A DNA stretch of 64,000 nt from Hemibagrus wyckioides (GCF_019097595.1 NC_080735.1:14385417-14449416), one strand, 5' to 3'; numbered from the stretch's first letter, positions 1 to 11,796 are shown. Program-made: numbers and translations. Notes: generated by a model from the letters alone, not told the origin.

Positions 1-540
1 TCTTCAGGGGGCTGTTATTTGGATGAGCTGATCTCCGGCACATGCCAAAAGCACTTGCAAGCTGTTCCTTCATTTTGTTTTTTTGGCCCGTAACTAACTG
101 CTGCCTCCACGTTAAAGGTTAAATTAATCCACAATGGACAAAAGAAATGTGCTCTTTAAACACTTGCTGGGCTCGTGACGCTGATTCAGGGGCGTGTCCG
201 GGTTCTTTAGACACAAGGTATATATATATTTACAAAGAAAAAATACCTCATTTGTTTTTTTGGGCACATGACTTCACAGTTCTTACTGCATGAAATATTG
301 CAAGAAATGATGACGTATCCCTGAATAGCAGAAAAGTAAAAATGATTGAGAATGGGTTGGCTCATGTGAGAGACGGCCACGCCCCCTGGCCTGCTTTTAC
401 TGATTTTTCTTCCTCAGTATCCAAAGATGTAAAGCAACATAAACAGGAATGAACACATCCCAACCTCAGCACTAAGTGGCTGGGGAACACTAAAACCCTC
501 ATGTCTTCTAGAAAGTCACCTCTGGATCGATGCCAAATGC
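1..540. other. unique intronic sequence, nothing specific
   Basis: This AT-rich stretch has no repeat family, splice signal set or coding bias that can be supported. It ends at an (AC)12 microsatellite (541-564). Confidence 0.5.
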
Positions 541-564
541 ACACACACACACACACACACACAC
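541..564. repeat. (AC)12 microsatellite
   Basis: Twelve uninterrupted AC units in intron 3. Confidence 0.95.
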
Positions 565-719
565 AGAACTCCACGTCATCTCCAGGGCCCAAAGCCCCTG
601 CTACAGCTGCAAAGTGAATGACAACGCAGCCTTCTAATGTCTGAAGGCCCCGTTTTCTGCAACACATGGCACCCAATATTGCTAGCTGAGGAGCTTTCAA
701 TCTCTATTTACCTAAAACA

Positions 720-1430
720 AAAGAGCCCCGAGAGTTTAGAAATCAGAGACACCCCCGCCTCGACCGCGATGGCTCCCATTGTGCAACCCGGCGCTGGAGC
801 TATTATGGGAGCGTAAATGATTTCGACAGGAAGTTGCGATTTGTATAAATATTTAGCGTCGAATATGAGGGGGGGGAAAAAAGAGAGGGAGAAGCAAAAC
901 AAACGGAACGGCGAGGAGAGAAAACAAAGGAAGTCTAATGACAGAGCGGGACCGGAGCCAGGCTGAGCACGGCTGGCTAAATCCAAACACAAAAGGGATC
1001 TTGGAGCTGATTTGGGCACAAACTGTCGCAATAACAGTGCGCGCAAAACAATGAGGCAACAAAAACACCTGGAGGGAAATCAAACAGGAGGAAATAAAGC
1101 ACAATGAATAAAATTCGCTTGCTGCCAAGTTGAATTGTGAGGTCTGTGGATAGAGTTCGCGTTTGCGCTTACTGAGTGTGCAGGCGCTTTTTTCGCCCCC
1201 AAACTTCTACCCCTGACTTCTACCTTCTACCTCATTATCTCTAGATTCGAAATGGCATTGTCGGTGAATCTAGGGGTGGGGATCGAAATGAGCTCACTTT
1301 GTGATGTCACTAAACAATATGCAAATGATTAGGAACTTTTCGCCAAATACGCTGAGTTAGAAAGTTGCAGCTAATTTTGTTTGGGTTACTGTCAAGATGA
1401 GACGTGCTTCATGATGCCAAGAGCCATGTG
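720..1430. promoter_or_regulatory. candidate conserved non-coding element, intron 3 island
   Basis: This repeat-free block has mixed composition. It contains motifs typical of developmental enhancers: CCCATTGTG (SOX-like), TTATGGGAGCGTAAATGA, TATAAATATTTA and an octamer-like ATGCAAATGATTA at 1320-1332. It has no coding frame. The call rests on texture only; alignment to other fish is needed. Confidence 0.4.
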
Positions 1431-2075
1431 CTCGTGTTTTGGTTTCCACCCTACTGTCCTGTCATCGGTTTCTTCCTCTGTTACACTCACCTGTTCTTCG
1501 TTGTGTTTTATTGGGATCTCCATGAACATGTAAATTTATACTTAAGGGAATAAGCAGATGTGTTTATCCAGAGCAACTGGCAGAAGAGTCTCTATCAAGG
1601 AATACATCCTGATAGTGGTTCACAGACTGATAATAATAACATCAGGCTCAAAACTCTTATTGGGATGAAATATAGTAAGAAAAACAACTAAGCTAAAATT
1701 GCCCATTCTGAAAGCCATTTTCAGAACAAAGATCTGATGATGTCTGCGAAGGTTGGGGGGTGTGGCTATTTATAGGGGCTGAGTTAACTCTTAATAGCTC
1801 TTCTTACAGGACCATCTGAGCTGACATTTGGTGTGCTGCTAATCTGTAACTGGATAAACTGAATTAATACAAAATCAGCCAATCAGCTTTTAGCAGGAAT
1901 TTTACACAGAGAGAGAGAGCTATTGAGCTATTGTCACTGAACTTAATAATGGTCAAGAACTGGCCACTTGAGGCACTATTTCTGTGGAGGTCCGTGAGAT
2001 CACTGCTATATTTACTAACATTGTGTCAGATGGTTTGCTCTGTCAGCTCCTACATGCTTTAATGCTACAAACAAC

Positions 2076-2145
2076 TACATAATATTAAAACCACCTGTCC
2101 AATATGGTGCTGCCAGAACAGCTCTGACCCATGTACCCTGTCGGT
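2076..2145 (-). mobile_element. short decayed end of Tc1-like element family A
   Basis: The segment reads like a degenerate copy of the family A terminus (ATTATGACCACCTGYCTAAT, then TGCTGCCAGAACAGC-TGACCC). It shares CCACCTGTCCAATAT and GCTGCCAGAACAGC but lacks the rest of the element. Confidence 0.6.
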
Positions 2146-2330
2146 AGCTAGTTTACATGCAGTTAACTAGTTGAGCATTTTCAGTGAGCGTATTAGTGCA
2201 TGTTTATGAATTTCTAAAACGGGGGTTTTCTCAGGATTGAAACCCATTCGAAACAATTAATGTTTTTCTGCATGATCTGATTGGATCTGTTCAAATTTCA
2301 CGACAGAAGCTAAGCCTCCAAGCAAACATC

Positions 2331-2456
2331 TCAGTGCGCATTCGCATGCTTTCCTTCATTCCGCTGGAGGATATCGTCAAGGAGTCGCTGGTGCAGCAGA
2401 TTGTACGCGGCCACCAGTGACTTCTCATAAAAATACCACCACATGTCATTTTCCTC
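2331..2456 (-). other. unexplained coding-like block behind a strong splice acceptor
   Basis: On the minus strand a T16 tract followed by ggctttactggcag forms a near-ideal 3' splice site at 2457-2458. Directly after it, 41 codons are open to a TGA (2331-2333). Third positions are G/C-rich, unlike the surrounding AT-rich intron, and the peptide looks natural (contains YEKSLVAAYNLLHQRLLDD). The family is not recognised. The reading phase (0) does not match dach1 exon 3 (phase 1); splicing to exon 3 would give a stop after two codons. It could be the last exon of a nested gene, an alternative terminal or poison exon, a retro-fragment, or a conserved enhancer that looks open by chance. Confidence 0.25.
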
Positions 2457-2460
2457 CTGC

Positions 2461-3490
2461 CAGTAAAGCCAAAAAAAAAAAAAAAACCCCTCTCTCTTCC
2501 ACACGAAAATCCAAAGCCTTCAGAGAGAAGACAACCTGGTGATTAGGGCATGTGTAAGCGGGTGATAAGATGTGATCGCAACTTAATGACTTCCATCCTG
2601 CATGAGGGAGAGGAAAACAGACAGACAGACAGCAAACACAAAGCGCCACAAAAGTTAAAGCATCCAACAATACAAACACGCCAAGCGCACATTAGCTGCC
2701 CTTCAGACACGCCGTCATCATCCCGACTCCCCACATGTCCATTCAACACAAGCAGCAAAGCAAATCCTTGAGGTTCGCTACTAATACCCCTTAAAAAGAA
2801 GCTAAAAACCTGTCCCAGCCTGACGAGCCTTAGAAAACACACATGGACTTCCCAGACGAAGGTGTGTCTGCCCGTAAGTGCCTGTTGGGAAGGTGTTTAG
2901 TCTGAGAGTTTAGTAAAGGGGGCTTTGTAGTGGTCGGACGCACACCAGAGCCATTTCCACGTCCCCCACAGTAAAGCGCAGGGATTTATGGAAAACCAGG
3001 AGCCCTGTGTTGTGTGTTTTTCCCCCTAAGCTGCAATTAATGATGCCTTGGTGTGTTTAATGTCGAGTTAGCCTTATGGAAATAATCACGGTACATGAAG
3101 CGACGGCTTGGGGGGGGGGATGGGGGGGTGTTAGAAGTGAAGAAAATAACAAAGGGGGTTGTGTAACTCGGGTGGATTGTGTTGTTTTGGAGTTTTGCTT
3201 GTTGTGTGGGACAGAGAAGCCACCAGGTGAGAGCGGAATTTTTTGTGAGGAATTTTTTGTGGGTTAAACTCGTCAATTTTTGGTATTGTAAGTATCTTAT
3301 TACTTATTATTTATCTCTACAATACACCACTCTACACCACTCAACCCTGTAGAGTCAAAGCCTCGTATCTGCATGATCACAGTGCATTTCCAAAACAGCA
3401 TGCAAAATCATTGAGTGTTTTAAGGGAAGAATTGTTTGGTGGAAGGTAAGACGGGATTGAAAAGCTGTAAAAAAAAGAAAAAAGAAAAAA
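2461..3490. other. mostly unique intronic sequence
   Basis: The stretch contains an A16 run (2471-2486, the T tract of the acceptor just described), a unique region at 2500-2900 with regulatory-like texture and a G-rich run at 3111-3128 (G9-AT-G7) with quadruplex potential. No gene is seen. Confidence 0.45.
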
Positions 3491-3494
3491 AAGG

Positions 3495-3806
3495 GCGGAT
3501 AAATAAATAAATAAATAAATAGAATAGAATAAATAAACAGTGAGAATAAATTTAGAATAAATAAATAAATAAATAAATACATATATATAAATATATATAA
3601 ATAAAAAAAGAAATAAATACACATAAATAAATAAAAAAAGAAATATACAAATAAATAAATAAATGAATAAATACACACATATATAAAAAAAATACATGTG
3701 TAAATAAAAAAATAAATACACACATAAATAAATAAATAAATAAATAAATAAACAAATACACACACAAATAAATAAATAAAAGAAAATTAAAAAACAAATA
3801 CATGCA

Positions 3807-3837
<31 letters not shown>

Positions 3838-3869
3838 ATAGATACACATGCAAATAAATAAATAAAAAA

Positions 3870-3912
<43 letters not shown>

Positions 3913-3916
3913 ATAG
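3495..3916. repeat. (AAAT)n compound microsatellite, about 420 bp
   Basis: Imperfect AAAT/TAAA repeats are interrupted by ACAC and ATAT variants. The tract produces long meaningless open frames of Ile/Tyr/Leu/Phe on the other strand. Confidence 0.95.
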
Positions 3917-4652
3917 TGTGGTTAGATGTGCTGATGTGATATCCAATCAAATCAGCTCTCATTTCCTTTCAAATACTGAGTGTGGATAAAAATAACTCCA
4001 CTTCATTTGACTAAAATCTCATTTTGGCCTCCACAAGGTCTCAGGACACAGTAATGCCGATGCCAGTTTGGATCAGGGTGTGTTTAAAAATACCGCTACA
4101 TTAAATGATTTTAGATTCCCTATTTCTCTGTTGCTCTGCGTACGTCCCTGCAGAAAATAGCAACTGAATTAAAAATGGGGGGAAAATAATCAATGGCACC
4201 AAAGTTAGGTGAGTGAGGTGAGTGATGCTGTACGGAAATGTTAATGTACAGCGATGAGGAAATCTAGAATAGTTTTTTTTTCCATTAATATTAGTAAAGG
4301 AGATATGCTCAAATATGCTGTTAAAAAAATCAATATAGTATAATTTACTTTTTTTTTTATAGTGGAAACACATTCGGTGAAAATGAAAGAGACCTAACAA
4401 ATTAGGAGGTTTTAATGAATAGCGTTCAATATATGCACCACTACTGCACTGTTGTATAGCATTTTAAAGAATTACTGAGCATTTCTGACCTTATCTCTAT
4501 CCAACACATCTGTAGCATAGGTGTGATCACAACAGACAAGAATTTCCACACCTTTTCCTCTACTGACAAAAACTGTGAAAATCTGTTTAGTGAAGTTTAA
4601 TTATAGTGGAAGTCTAAGAGCAGTTGTTAAACTGTAATGTCATTCCAGGATG
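3917..4652. other. AT-rich intronic sequence, nothing specific
   Basis: There is no recognisable repeat or coding potential, only short T and A homopolymer runs. Confidence 0.5.
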
Positions 4653-4692
4653 CTCTTCTTCTTCTTCTTCTTCTTCTTCTTCTTCTTCTTCT
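4653..4692. repeat. (CTT)n microsatellite, tail of a LINE fragment
   Basis: Uninterrupted CTT units abut the LINE remnant at 4693. On the opposite strand this is the (GAA)n tail that ends the element. Confidence 0.9.
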
Positions 4693-4912
4693 ATCGGCTT
4701 TTCCCTTCAGGGGTGGCCACAGCGACTCATCTCTCTCCACCTATCCCTATATTCTGCATCTTCAACACTAGCTTCATATCCTATCATTTATTCCATCCAT
4801 ATACCTCCTCTTTGGCCTTCCTCTTTGCCTCCTGCCTGGCAGCTCCATGTCCAACATTCTCCTGCCGATATATTCACTCTCCCTCCTCTGAACATGTCCA
4901 AACCATCATTCT
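4693..4912 (-). mobile_element. 3' end of a non-LTR retrotransposon (LINE)
   Basis: On the minus strand the sequence follows the widespread fish LINE 3' end that encodes the reverse-transcriptase C-terminus: the GGACATGTTCAGAGGAGGGA segment, then the GCTGTGGCCACCCCTGAAGG segment, followed by GAA repeats. A sister copy in the opposite orientation lies at 31800-32060. It is 5'-truncated and non-functional. The clade (RTE or L1-like) is not resolved. Confidence 0.75.
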
Positions 4913-5549
4913 AGTATGCTTTTAACGTACAGTATAAAAGCTTCCTCTCTCCTTAAGGACAAATGATATGGATTCACTGCAAAGTATTATACAGACTTAA
5001 AAATTCATAATAAATTATAAATTCAAGAAATTGTGAGTTCGCAAAGTTCAACAGCTGCCCCATACGATTTAAGTAAAAGTTTTCCTAATGATGGGAGACT
5101 AAACACAAACAGGTGAGAGCAAACCAAATACCAAGACTGCAAAGGGGGCGGAGCCATGACCAAATATGGAAATGAACCCGGAGTATTCCTTTAATGTATG
5201 GTTATGTATGGTTTTCCATCCATAATCATAATTTTGGTAGACAAAAAAAATGTTTAGATATTTTTTATTGGTACGAATATGCAACAGATTAGAAATATTA
5301 TATGTTTAGAAAATAATTATGTGGAAGTAAAAAAAAAAGTGTCAGTGTGTGATAAAGCGCTTCTGTGTCATATCAGATCTGTTTGTTTGGGCTGAGCAAC
5401 ATGCTCTCAAACACACACACACACACACACACACACTTTCTTTTGAAGCTGCCACACACAGTCATCGAGAGTTGGCGTAGCTGAGCAGCTGCTCCTGATT
5501 ACTCATGTTTACAATGAACATCGGGCATCTGCCGAGTGCAACCTTGTAG

Positions 5550-5599
<50 letters not shown>

Positions 5600-6650
5600 T
5601 GATTCACACTTTAGAGCAACTTACAGAAACTCGGTCTGTCCTCATCACAATGGTGTGTACTTGCCGGATATACTTCACTAAAACCCTGCTACTGGTACCT
5701 CAACGATACACTTTAATGATGTGTATAAGGGTCAGTAAGCACTTTTGTCCAAGCAGGAATCAATACGTATACATTATACAGTGTGTTCCATTGTGTATAA
5801 TGTTTTATGTGCATTACTCGTTTTACGCTGTCATGAAAAAAAATAATAATAAAATCTCGTTTTTCTTGTCCTGCAATCCACAGAAACACTCACCAGTTTC
5901 CAGTCGATACTGTATCTCTGTCCTTCCTGTTCTAATAGTTGCTTAGAAAGTGTCTAAACACACACATTTCCTCTCATACAGGCACACACACTCATCATAC
6001 TGCTGCTCTAATTATAACCAGCCATTCACACAGTGTATTAGTGTCTTTGCACATTGAGGCGCTCTCCTGGCGCGGACCTTTTCGTTAAAGGTCAGCATGT
6101 TCTTGTGCCTCAGATTCATCATGACAGCCTCAGACCTACTCATTCTAATGCAGAGAAGATCCAGTCTATATTCAGATTATTAACACACCCATGCAGTCGA
6201 AGTAAATACGTCCGCCTTCCATGAAAAAGGCTGTTTCATGAAAATAAATGGAACCAAGTGAACTTGCTATTCATTCCTGTTATACTCTATTCGACAAAAG
6301 AGGTTTCTCAGTGGTTTGTGGTATAGTTAAAAGTTCCTCACTTTCTAGCAGGGTTCTACTTGGAACCTTGATCTGAACAAGAAAACTTTTCACTCCTATT
6401 AAAAAGGCTCTTTTACTCAGTATTTGGTTTCATTCCTTGGTACTTTGGTTTGACCCTAGCTTTAAAAAAAAAAAAAAGTGTTCTAGGGTTCTACAGACAA
6501 AGCCTATATAACGACAAGCCAAAGAACCCAGAAGCCTAGATTCGACACTCCTGATATGACATTCGAGTGTCTAGACTGACCCTGAAGGCTAAATCTCGCA
6601 TGTTCAAGTGTTCATCTGGGGGAACTCTCATCTGTTCCATGTAGAACCTA
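4913..6650. other. intronic sequence with two (AC)n tracts
   Basis: It holds (AC)n at 5411-5436 and a CG/AC run at 5559-5597. The segment at about 6000-6190 is repeat-free with regulatory-like texture, including AGGTCA-like ACCTTTTCGTTAAAGGTCA (6077-6095). No gene is seen. Confidence 0.5.
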
Positions 6651-6651
6651 C

Positions 6652-6788
6652 TATCCATCCATCCATTTTCTATACCCACCTTATTCCTAATTAGGGTCAC
6701 AGGGATCTGCTGGAGTCTATCCCAGCACACATTGGGCAAAAGTCAGGGGTACACCCTGGACAGGTCGCCAGTCCATCGTAAGGCCTAG
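6652..6788 (+). mobile_element. L2/Maui-type LINE or SINE tail fragment
   Basis: It contains the fish-wide signature series CCATCCATTTTCTATACC, TTAGGGTCACAGGGATCTGC, TGGAGTCTATCCCAGC and ACACCCTGGACAGGTCGCCA. Only about 135 bp remain. Confidence 0.8.
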
Positions 6789-7199
6789 AACCTACTACAG
6801 ATCCATTTAAAGAACCTTTAAAGAACCCTTTTTTCTGAGAAAACACAAATTTGCTGAATGAATGAATTGTTTCTTTTTAAAATCACATTGAAGACACAAT
6901 ATATCAAAACAGCTCAAGTTTTTGGGAAGTACAAAATAATGATATGATTATAAATAAATAAATAATAAATTGTACAGCTTTAATAGGAATTTCAGCCTCT
7001 CTGTTGCTTGAGTCCAAACCCTTCAGCATGTAAATGCATCACGCTGTTAGAGGTAAACATCTCCAACTCCTTATTGCCCATAAAATGTTACGATTTACCC
7101 ATAAAGCTCAGTCCAGTTCAGAGGTTATCTACGTCCTACGCCTCCTGCTCCTCGGAGAGCATCATCATCACATGCACTCCACTTTTCTGCTGATTCTCA

Positions 7200-7410
7200 G
7201 CTGGTTGGACAGGATTTAATAGAGAAAGAGAAGAAGTGGGGTTTGGGGAGCGCCCAGGCTGTTCAACTTCATTAAGCGTTCATCTATTATCAGCTGATTT
7301 TCCCCATTATCCCAGCGTCCTGTAGGAATCCTATTTCTCCCTCCATCAAATCCCATTATAAATTTTAAGGAACGTTACGCTTATCTGTCACCTGAAGCCC
7401 ACGAGAGAGA
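7200..7410. promoter_or_regulatory. candidate conserved non-coding element
   Basis: This unique island lies between AT-rich flanks and contains CTTCATTAAGCG, ATCTATTATCAGC and CCATTATAAATTTTAAGG. There are no repeats and no coding frame. The call is from texture only. Confidence 0.3.
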
Positions 7411-7795
7411 AGACACTAGTGGGTGTGTGTGAAGGGCTAAGACCCTGGAGACATCACACCTCAATCCAGACCAACTTAATTCCTTGTCTTTGCTTCTCAC
7501 CACTTTACTTTTCTTCTTCTCACCTTTTATATACTACTCACTGTTTTATTTACTCTTGTTCCTTCTTCATCTACAAAGCTTTAGATGAAACGTTTACATT
7601 TAGGACGCCCTTATCAAGAAGTTCAGAAATCCACAGTTCTAGAGAAGGTTGTAGACATAAGAAGCCCACTGATGTTGGGAACTACATAGAATTTTTTAGG
7701 GTTTTCCTCAAACGGACCAAGTATAGATTTTTTCCCCCCAAGTACACTGAAGTCCAGAACAAGCATTGTTAATTGTTAACGACCCATATGACAGA

Positions 7796-8315
7796 TACAC
7801 TATATTGTCAAAAGTTTTGGGACGTCTGCCTTTACATGCACATGAATGTAATATGGAGTTGTTCTGCCCTTTGCAGCTATAAAAGCTTCAACTCTTCTGG
7901 GAAGGCTTTCTACAAGGTTCAGGAGTGTCTTTATGGGAATTTTTGACCATTCCTCTAGAACGCATTTATGAGGTCAGGCACTGATGTTGGACGAGAAAGC
8001 CTGGCTCACAGTCTCCGCTCTAATTCATCCCAAAGGTGTTCTATCAGGTTGAGGTCAAAACTCTGTGAAGTTCCTCCACACCAAACTCACTCATCCATGT
8101 CTTTATGGACCTTGCTTCGTGTTGGAACAGGAATAGGTCATCTCCAAACTGTTCCCCCAAAGTTTGGAGCATGAAATTGTCCAAAATGTCTTGTTATGTT
8201 GAAGCATTAAGAGTTCCTTTCATGGGAACTAAGGAGCCGAGCCCAACCCCTGAAAATCAACACCTGAATTCAATGATTTGGAGGGGTGTCCCAAAACTTT
8301 TGGCAATATAGCGTA
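7796..8315 (-). mobile_element. internally deleted Tc1-like transposon, family B
   Basis: This 520-bp element has terminal inverted repeats CACTATATTGTCAAAAG...TTTTGGCAATATAG flanked by TA, the target of Tc1/mariner elements. The interior is antisense remains of the C-terminal third of a Tc1 transposase and carries breaks. It shares most of its length with 45479-46010. Non-autonomous. Confidence 0.88.
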
Positions 8316-8889
8316 GCTATGATAGTGAGCACTTGTATTTCAGCAGATAAGATTCTTTGGCAGTGATCAAGGTTTGTGAGTTCTCTGGAGTCTAAACTTA
8401 TTAAGTGTGAGTAGTGAGGATTTTATACAGATATTTTGTGTTTCTGGTATGCAGATCTCAAACGTACCTAATACTTAATCCTTGTTTTATTTTTCAGGCC
8501 TAAAGTCAACTACTTGGTTTTAAAGGCGGTGGTCTGCATGCTATTGAAAAAAACCCACCTTGAGAAAACAGACCCAGAGTAAAATAGTTTTGAGATGTCT
8601 GCAACTCTTTCGAACCTGACTCTGAATACCCTTAATTCCCAGTGTAAATATTGACGTACATTTTACACTTAAGCCTAAATAACTGAAGCCTAATCTGGAC
8701 TAGGTCATTCCAGGGTCGTTCCAAATCTTGTATCTTGAACAGCAAGAAAGATTGATTCCTCTTTATGGTGATATCAGTCGATACAGTTAAAAAATGTTCT
8801 GTCTATGTCCTTATCCATATGTATTGTCAAGAAGCAGTGTACCAGTGGCAATCGTTTGTCACATCACAATAGTTGGGCTTACTTTCTTT
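8316..8889. other. intronic sequence, nothing specific
   Basis: No repeats or coding signals could be supported here. Confidence 0.5.
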
Positions 8890-9178
8890 GGCATTCCTTT
8901 GAATTAAGGGGGACCTCTGGTTCAAGGACCTCTTAAGGATTCCCCCTGCATGGCTCCTGCTAGAGCTCATCCAGGCATGTGCCACTTAACGGAGACCCTG
9001 GGGTAGCCCCCCAGGAACCGCTACAGGGACTACATCCCATAATTGGCTTGGGAACATCTGGGGATCCTCCTGGAGCAGCTGGAATTTGTTAATGGAGAAC
9101 GGTAAGTCTGATCTTTTCAGCTTGGTCCATTGCCAATAGGATGGTAGACGAGCAAATGAATAAATCAACCCTTGCACT
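8890..9178 (+). mobile_element. decayed 3' end of a fish LINE (Rex3-like)
   Basis: The ordered landmarks are those of a common fish non-LTR element tail: GACCTCTTAAGGATTCCCCC, GCATGTGCCACTTAACGGAG, GACTACATCCCATAATTGGC, CTGGGGATCCTCCTGGAGCA and a final GAGCAAATGAATAAATCAA (a decayed GATG/AATG tail). It is heavily mutated and inactive. Confidence 0.6.
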
Positions 9179-9930
9179 TGTTTACATGAGTGTCAGTATT
9201 TGTGCAATCATCTTAAACAAATGACAATGATGTCCATTCCATATAGCTATTACTCTTTAACCCTACAGAGGGGGACACTTCACCAAAGGTACGGAATGAA
9301 GCACTTCAGAATGGACTATCTCAGGATTAAGACCACCAAAGAGCAAGTGTAGGAAGCAAGGCTTAAAGCCTGACAGATGATAGATGTCTTTTTCACTTGC
9401 ATGTCTCTTTTGATAAAAGCTTCTGCCAAGAAATAAACACTAAGTGTTAGGTTTATCACTGTTTTCCTTCAGTATATCAGTCCAACTCGGTGCTGTTATC
9501 AATGCTGAAACCCAGCTGTCTGTTTAGCATCTTCCACAATCGGGTAAGAGGGACACTTCCTTGCTACATTCCTCAGTGACAGGACAGCTTGAAAATGTCC
9601 AGAGTCTTCCACTTCCTGCTCAGAGGGCACAGCTGTTCAAGGGATCTCTATTTAACCAAGGATGAGCTCACATCCTGGCAATCAAGGCTGCTAAAAACAG
9701 GGCACCAATCATATCTGGAGCACTGCCAGAGTTCCACTGTGAAGTCATTTATTGCAAGTGCAGGATGTATTATAAAACAGTCCATCACTTGTTCTGTTAC
9801 TTAATGCAGGTAAATAATTAAGGGTGCATTTCGTCAATTAACAATAGCTTTCAAGCTATTAACAATAGCGCTTTCTCTCCAACGTTCCTCAATCGATCCC
9901 GAGCTTGGCTTACGCTTTGTTTTTTTCATA
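9179..9930. other. intronic sequence with a short duplication
   Basis: At 9838-9888 the motif CTATTAACAATAGC or a close relative occurs twice (an imperfect duplication and inverted pair). A SINE-like scrap TTTTGATAAAAGCTTCTGCC lies at 9409-9428. There is no gene. Confidence 0.5.
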
Positions 9931-9944
9931 TTCACCCAATGCCT

Positions 9945-10105
9945 GTAGGGGTTTCATCCAGGTCCTCCCAAATCCCAAAAACACTCCAGTTGGCTATGCT
10001 AGGTTGTGCAAATGTGTATGCATGGTGTCTCATCCAGGGTCTATTCCCACATTGTTCCCAATATTCCTGGGACAGGCCTTGCATCCATGACATTCCGAAC
10101 CAGTA
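9945..10105 (+). mobile_element. SINE/L2-type tail fragment
   Basis: It follows the fish L2-tailed SINE layout: GTTTCATCCAGGTCCTCCCA, CCAAAAACACTCCAGTTGGC, CATGGTGTCTCATCCAGGG and CTGGGACAGGCCTTGCATCC. Related fragments lie at 16035-16230, 38440-38690 and 49255-49440. Confidence 0.7.
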
Positions 10106-10696
10106 TAAAATAAAAAATAAGGTTCTGAAAATAAATGAAATGAAAGAAATCTTCTTTAATGACCTTTTACCCTCCATTAGATTGGGAAATTATATTCAGT
10201 ATTCAGTCATCAGTTCATACTCAGTGTATTCTATCTGTCCCTGCATGGCTGGGAATGTATGGAAAATCACGCTAACAATCAGTATTCTTTCACTTCTTTT
10301 TTCTGGAGATAGCATCTTGTTTAGAGTGTAAATGCCGGGAAGGCCCCAGAATATACAAACACAGGAAACAGAAGAGTTACTAAAAGATCTGTGTTGTTTA
10401 GCAAATTGTATTTTTGCTAAGCCATGAAATATTGAGTTTTGGGCACTTTGTTTGTTGTTTATTTTTAAAGCTTAGTAAAATTATTAGCAATGCCTGCAAA
10501 GATCCCAAACAGTCAGGATGAAGGTTTTTACAGATGTACACTAATCTGACAGACTATCTGACTTGCTGGCTAGCATTAGCCACAACAATTTGATTCAATT
10601 TGTTAGCTTACTCTTGAAGAGACCCTCGAGACAGATAAGTAATTATTTTATAAAAAAACATCAACACTGGGATAAAAAAAATAATTCATCGTCGTG

Positions 10697-10763
10697 AGAA
10701 TTTATTATTTATTATTATTTATTATTTAAATTTATTATTTATTATTTATTATTATTTATTATC
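10697..10763. repeat. (ATT/ATTT)n low-complexity tract
   Basis: Mixed TTATT/TTTATTATT units. Confidence 0.9.
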
Positions 10764-10959
10764 CGTGACTGGATTTGTGTTCCGTGTACATTGTCAACCT
10801 TAATATATAAAATAAAATCATTTTGTCCCACATAGGTAAACAAGTACCTAAAAATAACACAAAACTCAGCAACCAAAACAAGAAGGACTCGAAGACTCGG
10901 AAAGGAAGAAATTGCTATTCTGTTCCACTCATCCCTCTTATACACGTCTCGCTTTTCTC

Positions 10960-11520
10960 TATTAGTACTCTGGGCGAGGACTCGGCACTCAAGGTTACCC
11001 TCACTTTAAACCGCCGAAGATAAAAAGCGCCATCCTCATTAGCATCTATAGGTAAAACCTGGCTAATCTTATTCACACTTATCCTTCTCGCTGTGACATC
11101 TTGGCCCCGTTCTTCTATTCTTTCTCCCGCTAAAGATTATGACCTCATTTCCTGAGCATTTTCTCCCTTAAATCTGCTTACGAATCATAAAATAAGAGAC
11201 GTTTCAAAGTGTCTCTTAGATCCATCTTTTCTTTTCTTTTTTTTCCCCTCCTCTGGTGTAATTGAACACGATAATAGACGCTGCCAGAGAGGTGCATGAA
11301 TCTCCATAATAATAGTGATTCCTAGGAAGACTTATGTTCTTTTTCAAACTGTTTTGTTTTTCTATATAGCCGCGACATCTGTTTAAAGGATCAGGCCGGC
11401 TTTAGGAGAGGAAGCCGTATTTTTTGATAAAGGATGTTATATTTAGCTGCTACACAAGGCTGCTATATTTCCTTTTTTAAGCCGAGGCAGGATAAAATGG
11501 GGATGATGCAAAATTCTTCT
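10960..11520. promoter_or_regulatory. candidate conserved non-coding element next to exon 3
   Basis: This roughly 560-bp repeat-free island starts about 270 bp downstream of exon 3 in transcript direction. It is rich in developmental motifs: CATCCTCATTAGCATC, TGGCTAATCTTATTC, GTGTAATTGAACACG and CTCCATAATAATAGTGATTC. There is no sustained coding frame. Proximity to the exon also allows a splicing role. Confidence 0.42.
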
Positions 11521-11796
11521 GGTCCTTATTTAGCCAAGAAGTCAGGGGTTAACGGCAGGATATCTTATGGGATCTTAATAAAAACAGAACAATAATAATA
11601 ATAATAATAAGGAATTCAGGAATGTATTCGGGACTGTTTAAACATGGAGTATTTTCAGACATACCGTTCGCAGCAGCACCGACTGATTTAGATTGATCAG
11701 ATTTAGTCTGTACTTTAAAAACAACAGTCGGAGAATGTTTACACATGCAAAAAAATGAAACGCATGGATGTGTTTGGAAAGTTTTGTGAGACTCAC

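Larger units (their letters stand above)
1..11796 (-). other. dach1: 5' part of intron 3 of the dach1-like gene
   Basis: The intron starts at the donor gtgagt (11791-11796) and continues past the window edge. No segment resembling the next DACH exon (the FMMMPHP region) was found in these 11.8 kb, so the intron is longer than 11.8 kb. It contains candidate regulatory islands, one odd coding-like block (2331-2456), a long (AAAT)n tract and several retroelement and Tc1 relics. Confidence 0.85.

Noticed and set aside
3355..3962. Long Ile/Tyr/Phe/Leu-rich frames on the minus strand
   Set aside because: They are an artefact of the AAAT microsatellite, open in all three frames.
8986..9177. 63-codon minus-strand open frame
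   Set aside because: It falls inside a decayed LINE 3' end and runs opposite to the element.
1..11796. Search for the next dach1 exon (FMMMPHP region)
   Set aside because: No matching codons were found on the minus strand, so exon 4 is taken to lie outside the window.
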